Of a stretch of 64,000 nt of DNA, positions 1 through 8,604 are shown one piece after another. Under the pieces are notes generated by a model. The model did no database searches. It was not told where the DNA came from and saw nothing but the letters and a program-made list of their open reading frames with translations. The stretch is from positions 1 to 64,000 of the forward strand of contig JAGQRV010000065.1 in assembly GCA_020425125.1 (NCBI GenBank). Direction: 5' to 3'. This stretch comes from Paracoccaceae bacterium. GTDB lineage: Bacteria > Pseudomonadota > Alphaproteobacteria > Rhodobacterales > Rhodobacteraceae. Each line of letters starts with the position of its first letter. Position 1 is the first letter of the stretch. The translations under genes and the position numbers were made by a program.

Positions 1-444
1 GCGCGAGATGATCTTCTTCTTCTCGGGCCGGCCGAGGATGTTGTTGAAGTACCAGACGAGCTTGACGTTGGTTTCGTTGGCATCGGACCCGGAGAGGCCG
101 AAATAGACCTTGGACATGCCGTCGGGCGCCCGGTCCATGATCATCTTGGCCAGCTTAATCGACGCCTCGGTGCCGTGGCCCACATAGGCGTGATAATAGG
201 CAAGCTCGCGCGCCTGCTCGGCGATCGCGTCGGCGATCTCGGGGCGGCCGTAGCCCACGTTCACGCAGTAGAGCCCGGCGAAGGCGTCGAGCAGCTTCCG
301 TCCGTCGCGATCCTCGATGAAGACCCCCTTGCCGCCGGTGATGATGCGGCTCGGCGTTTCGCCGCGGGCGTGCTGGGCGAGATGGGTCGAGGGGTGGAAG
401 AAGTTCTCCCGGTCCCACTTGGCGAGTTGGTCGTTGGTCAGCAT
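1..444 (-). CDS. atf: Class III PLP aminotransferase, N-terminal part (L-2,4-diaminobutyrate transaminase of ectoine catabolism); cut by window edge
   Basis: Only the first 148 codons are in the window; the gene runs off at base 1. The visible protein begins MLTNDQLAKWDRENFFHPST and contains GGKGVFIEDRDGRKLLDAFAG and an AYYHAYVGHGTEASIKLAKMI stretch, followed by VYFGLSGSDANETNVKL. This is the amino-terminal substrate/cofactor region of class III omega-aminotransferases; the PLP lysine lies outside the window. The ATG is preceded by a good GGAAAGGAG-like ribosome site. It lies 17 bases downstream of the aldehyde dehydrogenase gene on the same strand. In ectoine users such as Ruegeria pomeroyi, the Atf/DoeD enzyme converts L-2,4-diaminobutyrate to aspartate semialdehyde, which the neighbouring dehydrogenase oxidises. 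The family call is firm from sequence; the substrate comes from gene context. Confidence 0.85.
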   Translation of the reverse strand, partial: MLTNDQLAKWDRENFFHPSTHLAQHARGETPSRIITGGKGVFIEDRDGRKLLDAFAGLYCVNVGYGRPEIADAIAEQARELAYYHAYVGHGTEASIKLAKMIMDRAPDGMSKVYFGLSGSDANETNVKLVWYFNNILGRPEKKKIISR

Positions 445-461
445 TGCGGTCTCCTTTCCCG

Positions 462-1946
462 TCACGCCCAGTCGCGGCAGACGTACTTGATGTCGGTGAA
501 GGCCTCGAGCCCCTGACGGGCGCCCTCTCGGGCGAGGCCGGATTGTTTCATGCCCCCGAAGGGGATCGGTGCGCCGGTGACCTTGGTGCGGTTCACCGCG
601 ACCATGCCGAACTGAAGTGCCCGGCTGAGCCGGTAGATCCGGCGCGGGTCCTGGCTGTGGATGTAGGCGACGAGGCCGTATTCCGTGTCGTTGGCCCGCT
701 GGACTGCCTCATCCTCGGTGTCGAAGGGGGCGATCGCGGCGACGGGGCCGAAGGTCTCCTCGTGCAGGATCTTCGCGTCGGCCGGGACGTCGGCCAGCAC
801 GGTCGGTTCGAAAAAGAGCGGGCCGAGAGGCGAGACCTTGCCGCCGGCCAGAAGCCGGGCGCCGCGGGCGGTGGCGTCCTCGACATGCTCGGCCTGCTTG
901 GCGACGGCGCGGTCGTTCATCAGCGGCCCGAGATCGTGATCCTCGATCCCCGGTCCCAGGGTCAGTGCCTTCGCCCTTTCCGCGAAGCGGGTGCAGAACG
1001 CCTCGTAGACGGGGCGCTCGACGAAGAACCGGTTTGCGCCCAGGCAATCCTGGCCGGTGGTGGCGAACTTGGCCTTGACCGCTTCGTCGACCGCCTTGTC
1101 CAGATCGGCCTCCGCGAAGACGATGAAGGGGGCGTGGCCGCCCAGTTCCAGCACCAGCCGCTTCACCGTGTCGGCCGAGCGCCGGTAGAGCAGCTTGCCG
1201 ATCTCGGTCGAGCCCGTGAAGGACAGCGCCCGTACGCGGGTGTCCTCGAGCCAGGGTTCCACGACTTCGGGCGCGCTGCCGGTCACCACGTTGAAGACGC
1301 CGGCCGGCAGGCCGGCACGTTCGGCCAGTTCGGCCAGGGCCAGAGCCGAGAACGGCGTCTCGGCCGACGGATGCGCCACGACGGTGCAGCCCGCGGCCAG
1401 CGCGGCGGCGGCCTTGCGGGTGAGCATCGCGGAGGGGAAGTTCCACGGCGTGATCAGGGCGGCGACGCCGACCGGCTCGCGCCAGAGCTCCACCTCGGCG
1501 TGGACGAGATGCGAGGTGACGCCCTCGATATTGGGCCGGCGGGCTTCCTCGGCGTAGAATTCCAGGAAGGATGCGGCATAGTCGATCTCGCCCCGTGCCT
1601 CCGACAGCGGCTTGCCCTGCTCGAAGGTCATGATCCGCGCCAGGTCCTCGCGCGCCTCGCGCATCAGCTCGAACCAGCGGCGCAGCAGCACTGCCCGTGC
1701 CTGGGGCAGAAGCGCCGCCCATTCCGGGAAGGCAGCCGCCGCGGCATCCACGGCAGCGGCGCTTTCGGCGCCGGACAGCCGTGCGACATGGCCGATCACG
1801 GTGCCGTTGGCCGGATCTGTGACCGGAATCGAGGCGCCGGACGCGGAGGCGATCCAGCGCCCGCCCACATAGGAAAAGCTGCGCAGAAGCGACCGGTCGG
1901 ATAGACCGGACATCGGTTCTGCAGTTTGGCGGCGCTCGGCAAGCAT
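462..1946 (-). CDS. ssd: NAD(P)-dependent aldehyde dehydrogenase of the succinate-semialdehyde type (aspartate-semialdehyde oxidation in ectoine catabolism)
   Basis: 494 residues, normal for the ALDH superfamily. The general-base glutamate is in LVLELGG (about E267) and the catalytic cysteine in TTGQDCLGANR (about C301). TPWNFP and the FTGST nucleotide-binding segment are also present. The usual lysine of the VVKP cofactor motif is replaced by histidine (VVAHPSAETP, about residue 192), which may affect NAD versus NADP choice. The chosen ATG has GGGAGG seven bases upstream; an internal Met at residue 12 is an alternative. It sits between the Lrp-type regulator and the aminotransferase, the asnC-ssd-atf order known from ectoine catabolic clusters. 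There the enzyme (Ssd/DoeC) is expected to oxidise aspartate semialdehyde to aspartate. The specific substrate is inferred. Confidence 0.88.
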   Translation of the reverse strand: MLAERRQTAEPMSGLSDRSLLRSFSYVGGRWIASASGASIPVTDPANGTVIGHVARLSGAESAAAVDAAAAAFPEWAALLPQARAVLLRRWFELMREAREDLARIMTFEQGKPLSEARGEIDYAASFLEFYAEEARRPNIEGVTSHLVHAEVELWREPVGVAALITPWNFPSAMLTRKAAAALAAGCTVVAHPSAETPFSALALAELAERAGLPAGVFNVVTGSAPEVVEPWLEDTRVRALSFTGSTEIGKLLYRRSADTVKRLVLELGGHAPFIVFAEADLDKAVDEAVKAKFATTGQDCLGANRFFVERPVYEAFCTRFAERAKALTLGPGIEDHDLGPLMNDRAVAKQAEHVEDATARGARLLAGGKVSPLGPLFFEPTVLADVPADAKILHEETFGPVAAIAPFDTEDEAVQRANDTEYGLVAYIHSQDPRRIYRLSRALQFGMVAVNRTKVTGAPIPFGGMKQSGLAREGARQGLEAFTDIKYVCRDWA

Positions 1947-2065
1947 GGCGGCCTCCCTTCGGCTGGTGGATGCGATGATCCGAATCTACCGCGCGTTCAC
2001 CGAGAGATTCCCTGAATGGCGGCGGGAAACCCGAGAGATCCTCTGTTCTGCGATCCCGCAGGCGG

Positions 2066-2566
2066 TCATTTCTCTTCGCTCCGCTCGGGCTGGGCCAGCA
2101 GTTCGAGCGGGGGCGGGGCGGACTTCACGCCCTTGGTGACGATGTAGGTGAAGTAGCGGCGCATGCCGACGCGGCTGTCTAGCAGCGCGTCGACGACACG
2201 TTGGTAGGCGTCGATGTCGCGCGCGATCACCTGCAGGAGGTAGTCGAATCCACCTCCCAGTGCCCAGGCTTCGGTGATCTCGTCGTGCAGCGACACCGCA
2301 TTCTCGAAGAGCCGGAAGGCGTCGGCCCGGTGGTTCTCGAGCTCCACCATGACGAACACGACGACATGGGGGGCGATTCGGGTCAACTCGACCTCGGCGC
2401 GGTAGCCCTGGATGAGGCCGGCCTCTTCCAGCCGCTTCATCCGCTCCCAGCACGGGGTGGCCGACAGATTCACCCGTTTGGCGAGTTCGGTCTTCGATAT
2501 CCGGCCCTCGCGACAGAGCAGCGAGAGGATCTTGAGGTCGCGGTCGTCAAGCGAAAGGCGGGTCAT
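2066..2566 (-). CDS. asnC: Lrp/AsnC family transcriptional regulator of the ectoine cluster
   Basis: 166 residues with the standard two-part Lrp layout. An N-terminal helix-turn-helix (LDDRDLKILSLL to ISKTELAKRVNLSATPCWERMKRLE, about residues 5-50) is followed by a RAM ligand-binding and oligomerisation domain ending in a typical RVGMRRYFTYIVTKGVK segment. It is the first gene of a minus-strand run with ssd and atf, and it diverges from enuR. Ectoine catabolic clusters of Roseobacters carry such a feast/famine regulator (AsnC) as a second regulator beside EnuR, where it is thought to act as an activator. The role here rests on that synteny. No effector can be read from the sequence. Confidence 0.9.
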   Translation of the reverse strand: MTRLSLDDRDLKILSLLCREGRISKTELAKRVNLSATPCWERMKRLEEAGLIQGYRAEVELTRIAPHVVVFVMVELENHRADAFRLFENAVSLHDEITEAWALGGGFDYLLQVIARDIDAYQRVVDALLDSRVGMRRYFTYIVTKGVKSAPPPLELLAQPERSEEK

Positions 2567-2662
2567 GGTGCACGCTGCTGAGATGCCGATTGGAGGCAGC
2601 CGCTCCGCCGGGTGAGGCGGAATGCGACGACCCCGCGCTCCGGCGGCCGATCCTGCTTGCGT

Positions 2663-2700
2663 ATTGTCATGATTATTCTACCATTTGCAATCATGGCAAT
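2663..2700. promoter_or_regulatory. Inverted repeat at the enuR start, candidate EnuR operator
   Basis: ATTGTCATGATT at 2663-2674 and AATCATGGCAAT at 2689-2700 form an inverted repeat (11 of 12 bases match in the arms, 14-base spacer). The exact 12-mer ATTGTCATGATT occurs again at 4190-4201 in the uehA promoter region. The right arm covers the preferred enuR start codon (2693). On the minus strand the segment also offers a TTGCCA/ATAATC promoter-like pair for asnC. Assignment to EnuR is an inference from position and recurrence. Confidence 0.55.
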
Positions 2701-4081
2701 CTGGCCTCCAGATCGCGCGAGCTTGAAGCGTCCCGCCTATCGGTCGCTGGCCCAGGCCTTGGTGCGGGCCATCGAGGCGGGCGAAATCCGGCCGGGCGAC
2801 CGTCTGCCCACGCACCGCGACCTGGCGTTTCAACTCGGCCTCAGCGTTCAGACGGTGGGCCGGGCCTACGAAGAACTGACCAGGCTCGACATCATTGCGG
2901 GCGAAGTCGGTCGCGGCACCTTCGTCCGTGAAACCCGTGTCGATACCCGTCAGCCCTGGCACCGGCTGCGTGCGAACGATCCGGTGATCGACTGTTCGAT
3001 GCTGACTCCCGTCACATCCGACATGCATGCCGAACGAACCGCCGCAGCGATCACCGACCTGGCGCAGGACCTGCCGCCCGATGTGCTGTTCTCGTTCCGC
3101 CCGCGCGCCGCGCTGGCCCGGCACCGCCAGGTCGGCACCGACTGGCTGCGCCGCTGCGGGATCGATGCCCATGCCGAAGATGTCCTGCCCACGAATGGCG
3201 TCACCTCGGCGATGACCGTGGCGATGATGACGGCGGTCTCGCCCGGCGAACTGATCCTGACCGAGTTCATGGGGCACCATACGCTGCCCTCTCTGACGCG
3301 GTATCTCGGGATGCGGCTGGGCGGGTTGCCGGTGGACGCGGAAGGGATCGATCCGGATGCCTTCGACCATGCCTGCCGCACCATGGCCGTGAAAGCGCTC
3401 TATGTTATTCCAAATGGTCTCAACCCTTTGGCGCGGCTGATGGGGCGGGAGCGCCGGGAGCGATTGTGCGACATCGCGCGCATCCATGACGTGCTGATCC
3501 TGGAGAACGATGCCGGCGGGCCGCTGATTCCGGGCCGGCCGCCGCCCTTGGCCGCGCTGGCGCCGGAGCGGGTCTTCTATTTCACCGGGTTCACGAAATG
3601 CCTGCTGCCCGGGCTGCGCTTCGGCTATCTGGTGATCCCGGAAACCTATGTCTCGTCGGCGGTCAACCGGCATCTGGTGACGAACTGGATGGCGACGGCG
3701 CTGATCGCGGAACTGGCGACGCGCTGGGTTGCCGACCAGACCGCGCTGGAACTGCTTGCCTGGCAGCAGAGTGCGCTTCGCCGCCGGAACCAGATCGCCG
3801 CCAGGGCGCTCGCGGGCCTGCCCCACGATGCGGTTCCGAACGGCATGCACGTCTGGCTGCCGCTCGAGGGGCCGTGGCGCGAAGAGGCGTTCGTTGCCCA
3901 CGCGCGGCACCATGGCGTCGCCGTTGCAGCCGGGTCCGCCTTTGCCATTGGCGATGGCCCGCATCCGAAGGGCGTGCGGATCAGCCTCGGCGCGCCGGAC
4001 GCTGCGGATCTGGCCCACGGTCTCGACATCATCGCCCGCCTCGTCCGTGACCAGCCTGAACCGGCGATGCTCACGCTGTGA
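2693..4081 (+). CDS. enuR: EnuR, MocR-type (GntR/aminotransferase) regulator of ectoine catabolism
   Basis: About 462 residues from the preferred ATG. An N-terminal GntR winged helix-turn-helix (IRPGDRLPTHRDLAFQLGLSVQTVGRAYEEL) is followed by an aminotransferase class I fold. The PLP lysine sits in FTKCLLPGLRFGY (codon 3596-3598). With the ATG at 2693 this lysine is residue 302, the number I recall for the PLP lysine of Ruegeria pomeroyi EnuR, and the first residues then fit the family (MAIWPPDRASLKRPAYRSL). Two in-frame starts upstream (GTG 2612, ATG 2669) are possible; only the GTG has a plausible ribosome site, so the start is not certain. EnuR represses ectoine uptake and catabolic genes and is inactivated by ectoine-derived metabolites reacting with PLP. 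It lies just upstream of the uehABC-usp-eutABCDE genes, as in known clusters. Confidence 0.9.
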   Translation: MAIWPPDRASLKRPAYRSLAQALVRAIEAGEIRPGDRLPTHRDLAFQLGLSVQTVGRAYEELTRLDIIAGEVGRGTFVRETRVDTRQPWHRLRANDPVIDCSMLTPVTSDMHAERTAAAITDLAQDLPPDVLFSFRPRAALARHRQVGTDWLRRCGIDAHAEDVLPTNGVTSAMTVAMMTAVSPGELILTEFMGHHTLPSLTRYLGMRLGGLPVDAEGIDPDAFDHACRTMAVKALYVIPNGLNPLARLMGRERRERLCDIARIHDVLILENDAGGPLIPGRPPPLAALAPERVFYFTGFTKCLLPGLRFGYLVIPETYVSSAVNRHLVTNWMATALIAELATRWVADQTALELLAWQQSALRRRNQIAARALAGLPHDAVPNGMHVWLPLEGPWREEAFVAHARHHGVAVAAGSAFAIGDGPHPKGVRISLGAPDAADLAHGLDIIARLVRDQPEPAMLTL

Positions 4082-4391
4082 CATGTGCCGGCCGAATGCG
4101 TGGCGGTGGCCCGAGCGGCGGCATCCGGGCGGGTTCCTGTGCAGGATGCGAACGCGTGCGGCGGGGACCGGCCGGCAGACGAAAGGTTAATTGTCATGAT
4201 TCAATATAGAAATTGATATGGTTTTGACCGTGTTTCACGGTTGGGGCGACGGGCCGTCCGGCAGCCGCGTCTTAGAACCGTGACTCCACGCCCACACAAG
4301 CTGCACCGCGCGGACGGTTGGTCCGCGATGATTTCGACGGATCGCGCTTCTGGCCGGCCGTCTTCGATTTGCCATACACGGGGAGACGAAA
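4082..4391 (+). promoter_or_regulatory. enuR-uehA intergenic region with uehA promoter/operator
   Basis: This 310-base stretch has no credible gene. Its one clear AT-rich patch (about 4187-4225) holds ATTGTCATGATT at 4190-4201, identical to the element at the enuR start. Overlapping it is a promoter-like TTGTCA (4191-4196), followed after 17 bases by TGATAT (4214-4219; a poor match to the -10 consensus). An inverted repeat TCAAT-N6-ATTGA (4201-4216) lies between the two boxes. A repressor bound here would block RNA polymerase. The leader to uehA is then about 165 bases. I saw no riboswitch-like fold. Confidence 0.5.
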
Positions 4392-5399
4392 ATGTCCCGA
4401 CGAATCTCAGTTCTCGCTCTCGCAGCGTTCGGTGTTCTTGCGGCGGGCGCCGCCGGTGCCGACACGTGGCGCTACGCGACCGAGGAGGCGGCGGCGGAAG
4501 ACGTCCAGAATGTCTTCGCCGAAAAGTTCAAGGAGCAGATCGAGGCCAATTCCGACCATGAGGTCCAGCTGTTCCCGTTCGGCACGCTGGGCGAGTCCGC
4601 CGACATCATGGAACAGGCCCAGTCCGGCATCCTGCAATTTGTCGATCAGAGCCCGGGCTTCACCGGTGCGCTGATCCCCGAGGCGCAGGTCTTCTTCGTC
4701 CCGTATCTGCTGCCTCAGGATCCGGACAAGCTGGCCGAATTCTTCCGGACTTCGAAGGCGATCCACGAACTCTTTCCGCCGCTCTACGCGAAGCAGGGAC
4801 TGGAACTTCTCAGCATGTTCCCGGAAGGCGAGGTCTGCATGACCACGAAGAAGCCGGTGCACAGCCCGGCCGACCTGAACGAGGTGAAATTCCGGGTCAT
4901 GACGAACCCGCTGCTGGTGGACAGCTACAAGGCCTTCGGCGCGACGCCGACGCCGCTGCCTTGGGGCGAAGTCTATGGCGCGCTCCAGACCGGCATCATT
5001 CAGGGCCAGGAGAACCCGGGGTTCTTTCTCGACTCGACCAAGATCTACGAGGTGACCGACGTCATCACCTGCATCGGCCACAACAACTTCACGACGGCGA
5101 TGATGGCCAACAAGGATTTCTATGATGGCCTCGGCGAGGAGGACCAGACCCTGATCCAGAACGCCGCCAAGGCGGCATTCGACTACATCCTTGATTATCA
5201 GCAGGGGCTGCAGGAGAAGGCTCTGGAGGCCATCAAGGCCGCCAAGCCCGACATGCAGATCAACATCCTGTCCCAGGAGGAGCGCAAGCCCTTCATGGAT
5301 ACGGCCGGCGAGGTCGAGTCGTCGTTCGTCTCGATGACCGGCGACAGCGGCAAGACGATCCTCGATCAAATGAAGGCCGACTTGCAGGCGGTCCAGTAA
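4392..5399 (+). CDS. uehA: UehA-like TRAP transporter periplasmic binding protein (ectoine/hydroxyectoine)
   Basis: 335 residues of the DctP family. The N-terminal Sec signal peptide is [23 protein letters not shown], with cleavage expected before DTWRYATEE. The family landmarks are present: [10 protein letters not shown] near the N-terminus, the conserved arginine region [10 protein letters not shown], and [21 protein letters not shown] ribosome site precedes the ATG. It begins the TRAP operon, followed by the small (5470) and large (6074) permease subunits and a UspA gene. This TeaABC/UehABC layout beside eutABCDE makes ectoine and 5-hydroxyectoine the expected ligands. Substrate is inferred from context; the transporter class is clear. 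Confidence 0.9.
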   Translation: MSRRISVLALAAFGVLAAGAAGADTWRYATEEAAAEDVQNVFAEKFKEQIEANSDHEVQLFPFGTLGESADIMEQAQSGILQFVDQSPGFTGALIPEAQVFFVPYLLPQDPDKLAEFFRTSKAIHELFPPLYAKQGLELLSMFPEGEVCMTTKKPVHSPADLNEVKFRVMTNPLLVDSYKAFGATPTPLPWGEVYGALQTGIIQGQENPGFFLDSTKIYEVTDVITCIGHNNFTTAMMANKDFYDGLGEEDQTLIQNAAKAAFDYILDYQQGLQEKALEAIKAAKPDMQINILSQEERKPFMDTAGEVESSFVSMTGDSGKTILDQMKADLQAVQ

Positions 5400-5469
5400 C
5401 CGCCGGTCTGCGCGTGCGGTGCCTTCCGCGCGCGCCCGACTTCGACTCCAGCCAACCCGGAGCGCGCTC

Positions 5470-6069
5470 TTGAGCGAGTCTGATTCCCATTCCCCCGAAG
5501 CCCCGCTGCGCGAGGTCCGGGATTCCAGCCTGCCGGGCATTCTCGGCGTGATTGACGGAACCATCGCCCGGATCGAAGCTGTGATGCTGGCGATGGGTGT
5601 TCTGTTGATGGCGCTGAATACGATCGCCAACGTGGTCGGGCGCTTTCTCTTCCGCTACAGCCTGTTCTTCACCGAAGAGGTAAATCGCATCCTGATCGTG
5701 CTGATCACCTTTGCCGGGATCAGCTATGCCGCCCGGCACGGCCGCCATATCCGGATGTCGGCACTCTACGACACGTTCCCGCCGGCACTGCGGAAGGTGA
5801 TGATGATTTTCATCGCGCTGGTGACGGCAGTCTTCATGTTCGGTCTGTGCTGGTACTCGATCGGCTACATTCTGACCCTGAAGGGGCAGGGCCGGGTGCT
5901 TCCCGCCATGCAGATCCCGGTCTGGTGGATTTATGTCTGGGTGCCGATCGGATTTCTGATGACCGGCATCCAGTACACGCTGACCGCGGTGAAGAACGTG
6001 GTCGAAAAGGACATCTGGCTCTCGACGCTGGTTCTCGAGGGCTACGAGGAAGACGAGATGGAGCTATGA
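5470..6069 (+). CDS. uehB: UehB-like TRAP transporter small permease (DctQ family)
   Basis: About 199 residues starting from TTG at 5470, which has GGAG seven bases upstream. A longer frame from 5419 adds an arginine-rich stretch with no ribosome site and is less likely. Four hydrophobic segments can be seen: [54 protein letters not shown] and [18 protein letters not shown]. The DctQ signature [13 protein letters not shown] is present between the second and third. The protein spans the inner membrane and partners the large permease encoded four bases downstream. Expression is presumably coupled with uehA and uehC. Confidence 0.9.
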   Translation: MSESDSHSPEAPLREVRDSSLPGILGVIDGTIARIEAVMLAMGVLLMALNTIANVVGRFLFRYSLFFTEEVNRILIVLITFAGISYAARHGRHIRMSALYDTFPPALRKVMMIFIALVTAVFMFGLCWYSIGYILTLKGQGRVLPAMQIPVWWIYVWVPIGFLMTGIQYTLTAVKNVVEKDIWLSTLVLEGYEEDEMEL

Positions 6070-6073
6070 CGCG

Positions 6074-7357
6074 ATGGCCATCACCATCTTCCTTGTCATG
6101 ATCGTCCTGCTGATGCTGGGCTTCCCGATGATGATCCCGCTCATCGTCGGCGCCTTCGTCGGTTTCCACACGCTGTTCGGCGGCTTCTCCCAGCTCGAGA
6201 CGATGGTCCAGCAGATCCTTGGCGGGATCCGGCCGGCCTCCTTGATCGCCGTGCCCATGTTCATCTTCGCGGCGGACATCATGACCCGCGGCCAGTCGGC
6301 GGGCCGGCTGATCGACATGGTGATGGCCTTCGTCGGTCACGTGAAGGGGGGGCTGGCGGTGTCGACGGCGGCCGCCTGCACCATGTTCGGGGCGGTTTCG
6401 GGGTCCACGCAGGCAACCGTCGTGGCGGTGGGAACGCCGTTGAGGCCACGGATGCTCAAGGCGGGCTACAACGACAGTTTCGTTCTGGCGCTGATCGTGA
6501 ATTCCTCCGACATCGCCTTTCTGATCCCGCCGTCGATCGGCATGATCATCTACGGTGTGGTCTCCAACACGTCGATTGCCGAACTGTTCATCGCCGGGAT
6601 CGGCCCCGGCCTGCTGATCCTGGTCCTCTTCTCCGCCTACAGCGTGGTCTATGCGGTGCGCAACAACGTGCCGACCGAACCCAAGGCAAGCTGGTCGCAG
6701 CGCCTGACCGCGGTCCGGCAGGCACTCTGGCCGCTCGGATTCCCCGCGATCATCATCGGGGGGATCTATGGCGGGATCTTCAGCCCGACCGAGGCGGCAG
6801 CGGCCTGCGTGCTCTATGCGCTGATCCTGGAACTGGTGATCTTCAGGTCGCTCACCATCCCGCAGATCTATGCCACCGCGAAATCCACCGGTCTCATCAC
6901 GGCGGTGGTCTTCATCCTCGTCGGGGTCGGCGCGGCGTTCTCCTGGGTGATCTCCTTCGCCCAGATTCCGCAGCATATCCTTCAGGGCATCGGCGTCGCC
7001 GACATGGGGCCGATCGGCGTGCTGTTCGTGATCTCGGTCGCTTTCTTCATCGGCTGCATGTTCGTCGACCCGATCGTGGTGATCCTGGTGCTGGTTCCGA
7101 TCTTCGCGCCGGTGGTGAAGAATGTGGGGCTCGACCCCGTGCTGGTCGGCACGATCATCACCCTTCAGGTCGCCATCGGATCCGCGACGCCGCCCTTCGG
7201 TTGCGACATCTTCACGGCGATTGCAGTCTTCAAGCGCCCCTATATCGAGGTGATCAAGGGTACGCCGCCCTTCATCGTGATGCTGCTTGGCGTGTCGGTG
7301 GCCCTGATCTTCTTCCCGCAGATCGCGCTGTTCCTGCGCGACCTGGCGTTCCGTTAG
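6074..7357 (+). CDS. uehC: UehC-like TRAP transporter large permease (DctM family)
   Basis: 427 residues, the usual DctM length, hydrophobic throughout with about 11-12 membrane segments. The opening (ITIFLVMIVLLMLGFPMMIPLIVGAFVG), the AVSGSTQATVVAVG region and the C-terminal SATPPFGCDIFTA signature are typical. It is the Na+-coupled transport subunit that works with the small permease and the periplasmic binding protein. It starts four bases after the uehB stop, with GGAG upstream of the ATG. The Usp gene follows after ten bases, so all four genes are probably one transcript. Confidence 0.93.
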   Translation: MAITIFLVMIVLLMLGFPMMIPLIVGAFVGFHTLFGGFSQLETMVQQILGGIRPASLIAVPMFIFAADIMTRGQSAGRLIDMVMAFVGHVKGGLAVSTAAACTMFGAVSGSTQATVVAVGTPLRPRMLKAGYNDSFVLALIVNSSDIAFLIPPSIGMIIYGVVSNTSIAELFIAGIGPGLLILVLFSAYSVVYAVRNNVPTEPKASWSQRLTAVRQALWPLGFPAIIIGGIYGGIFSPTEAAAACVLYALILELVIFRSLTIPQIYATAKSTGLITAVVFILVGVGAAFSWVISFAQIPQHILQGIGVADMGPIGVLFVISVAFFIGCMFVDPIVVILVLVPIFAPVVKNVGLDPVLVGTIITLQVAIGSATPPFGCDIFTAIAVFKRPYIEVIKGTPPFIVMLLGVSVALIFFPQIALFLRDLAFR

Positions 7358-7367
7358 GGGCGGGCGG

Positions 7368-7802
7368 ATGTTCTCGCGAATCCTCGCCGCATATGACGGG
7401 TCCCGAGGCGCCGAGACGGCTCTCAGGCAGGCGCTCGACCTGGCGCAGCTCTGCGGTGCCGAATTGCTGGTGCTGACGGTCGTGCGCCATTTCAGCCTTC
7501 TGGAAGCGTCCTTCTCGATGGCCCAGCCGGACGAGCCGCATACCTCGGAACAGGCGATGCAGAGCTTCGCGCGCGATCTGGCCGACAGGGCCAAGAGCGC
7601 GGCCGCAGCAGCCGGGGTGGCAGCCCGCACCTTCGTGAAAAGCGGCCAGCCCGCACGCAGCATCGTCGCCTTCGCAGGCGAACACGACGTCGACCTGATC
7701 GTGGTGGGCAGCCGGGGGCTCGGCGCCATCGAGAACTACCTGCTCGGAAGCGTCTCGCACAAGGTGACGGGACTGGCCAAGTGCCCGGTGCTGGTGGTCT
7801 GA
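7368..7802 (+). CDS. usp: UspA-family universal stress protein of the ectoine TRAP cluster (TeaD-like)
   Basis: 144 residues, a single Usp domain. The ATP-binding signature G-2x-G-9x-G-S is intact near the C-terminus (GSRGLGAIENYLLGS), and the N-terminal ILAAYDGSRGAETAL strand-loop is typical. In Halomonas the Usp protein TeaD, encoded with the ectoine TRAP transporter TeaABC, is an ATP-binding cytoplasmic regulator of uptake. The position here, ten bases after the large permease and before eutA, suggests the same role. An AGGGGCGGG ribosome site precedes the ATG. Confidence 0.88.
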   Translation: MFSRILAAYDGSRGAETALRQALDLAQLCGAELLVLTVVRHFSLLEASFSMAQPDEPHTSEQAMQSFARDLADRAKSAAAAAGVAARTFVKSGQPARSIVAFAGEHDVDLIVVGSRGLGAIENYLLGSVSHKVTGLAKCPVLVV

Positions 7803-7818
7803 TCGGGCGGAACGGAAG

Positions 7819-8604
7819 ATGAATGCGCGCGGCAAGGCAGAAGTGGAGACGGTGTTGCGGCCGGTCGGGTTCCGGTCCGACGTGCCGCGGCTGGGCGTGA
7901 TCCTGCTGGCCACCGATCTGACGACCGAGCGCGACATCGCCCGGACGATTCCGCCCGGCCGCGCCGGCGTTCACGCGACGCGGGTCGCGTATGCCAATCC
8001 CACGACGCCCGAGAACCTCAGACGCATGCTTCCGCTGCTCGCCGGTGCGACGGAACTGATCGTGCCCGGTCTGCCGCTTGCGGCGGTGGCGTTTGCCTGT
8101 ACGGCAGCGTCGAGCGTGCTCGGCGATGACGCGGTCAGGGAGGCAGTGCAGTCGGTCCGGCCGGGCGTTCCGGTCATCACGCCTGCCGGGGCCGCACGCC
8201 GCGCATTTGCCGCGCTTGGATTGCGCCGCATCGCGCTTCTGACGCCGTACCTGCCCGAGACGACGCGGCCGGTCATCGACTTCTTCGAGACAGAGGGGAT
8301 CGAGATCATGCGCGCGACCTGTCTTGGCATCGACGACGACCGGCGCATGGCGCTGGCGGACGATGCGACAATCCTGGCTGCTGCTGAGGAGGCGGACCAT
8401 CCGTCGGCGGAGGCGCTGTTCATCTCGTGCACCGCACTTCCGGCGATGGCGCTGGCCGCAGAGATCGAGATGCGGCTGGGAAAACCCGTGGTGACGTCGA
8501 ACCAGGCATCGATCCGCGAAATGCGCGCTGCCGCCGGGATCACCGAAGGAATCGCGGGGTTCGGAATCACCCTTGCCGGAGCGGACATGAGGGGGACGCC
8601 ATGA
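7819..8604 (+). CDS. eutA: EutA, Asp/Glu racemase/maleate isomerase-family enzyme of hydroxyectoine catabolism
   Basis: 261 residues. The two catalytic-type cysteine regions of this superfamily are visible: AFACTAASSVLG in the first half and LFISCTALPAMAL in the second. The fold is that of maleate cis-trans isomerase/arylmalonate decarboxylase relatives. In Roseobacter clusters EutA, with EutB and EutC, is proposed to convert 5-hydroxyectoine towards ectoine; the individual reactions are not firmly established. It follows usp by 16 bases and overlaps eutB by four bases (ATGA), implying translational coupling. Confidence 0.85.
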   Translation: MNARGKAEVETVLRPVGFRSDVPRLGVILLATDLTTERDIARTIPPGRAGVHATRVAYANPTTPENLRRMLPLLAGATELIVPGLPLAAVAFACTAASSVLGDDAVREAVQSVRPGVPVITPAGAARRAFAALGLRRIALLTPYLPETTRPVIDFFETEGIEIMRATCLGIDDDRRMALADDATILAAAEEADHPSAEALFISCTALPAMALAAEIEMRLGKPVVTSNQASIREMRAAAGITEGIAGFGITLAGADMRGTP

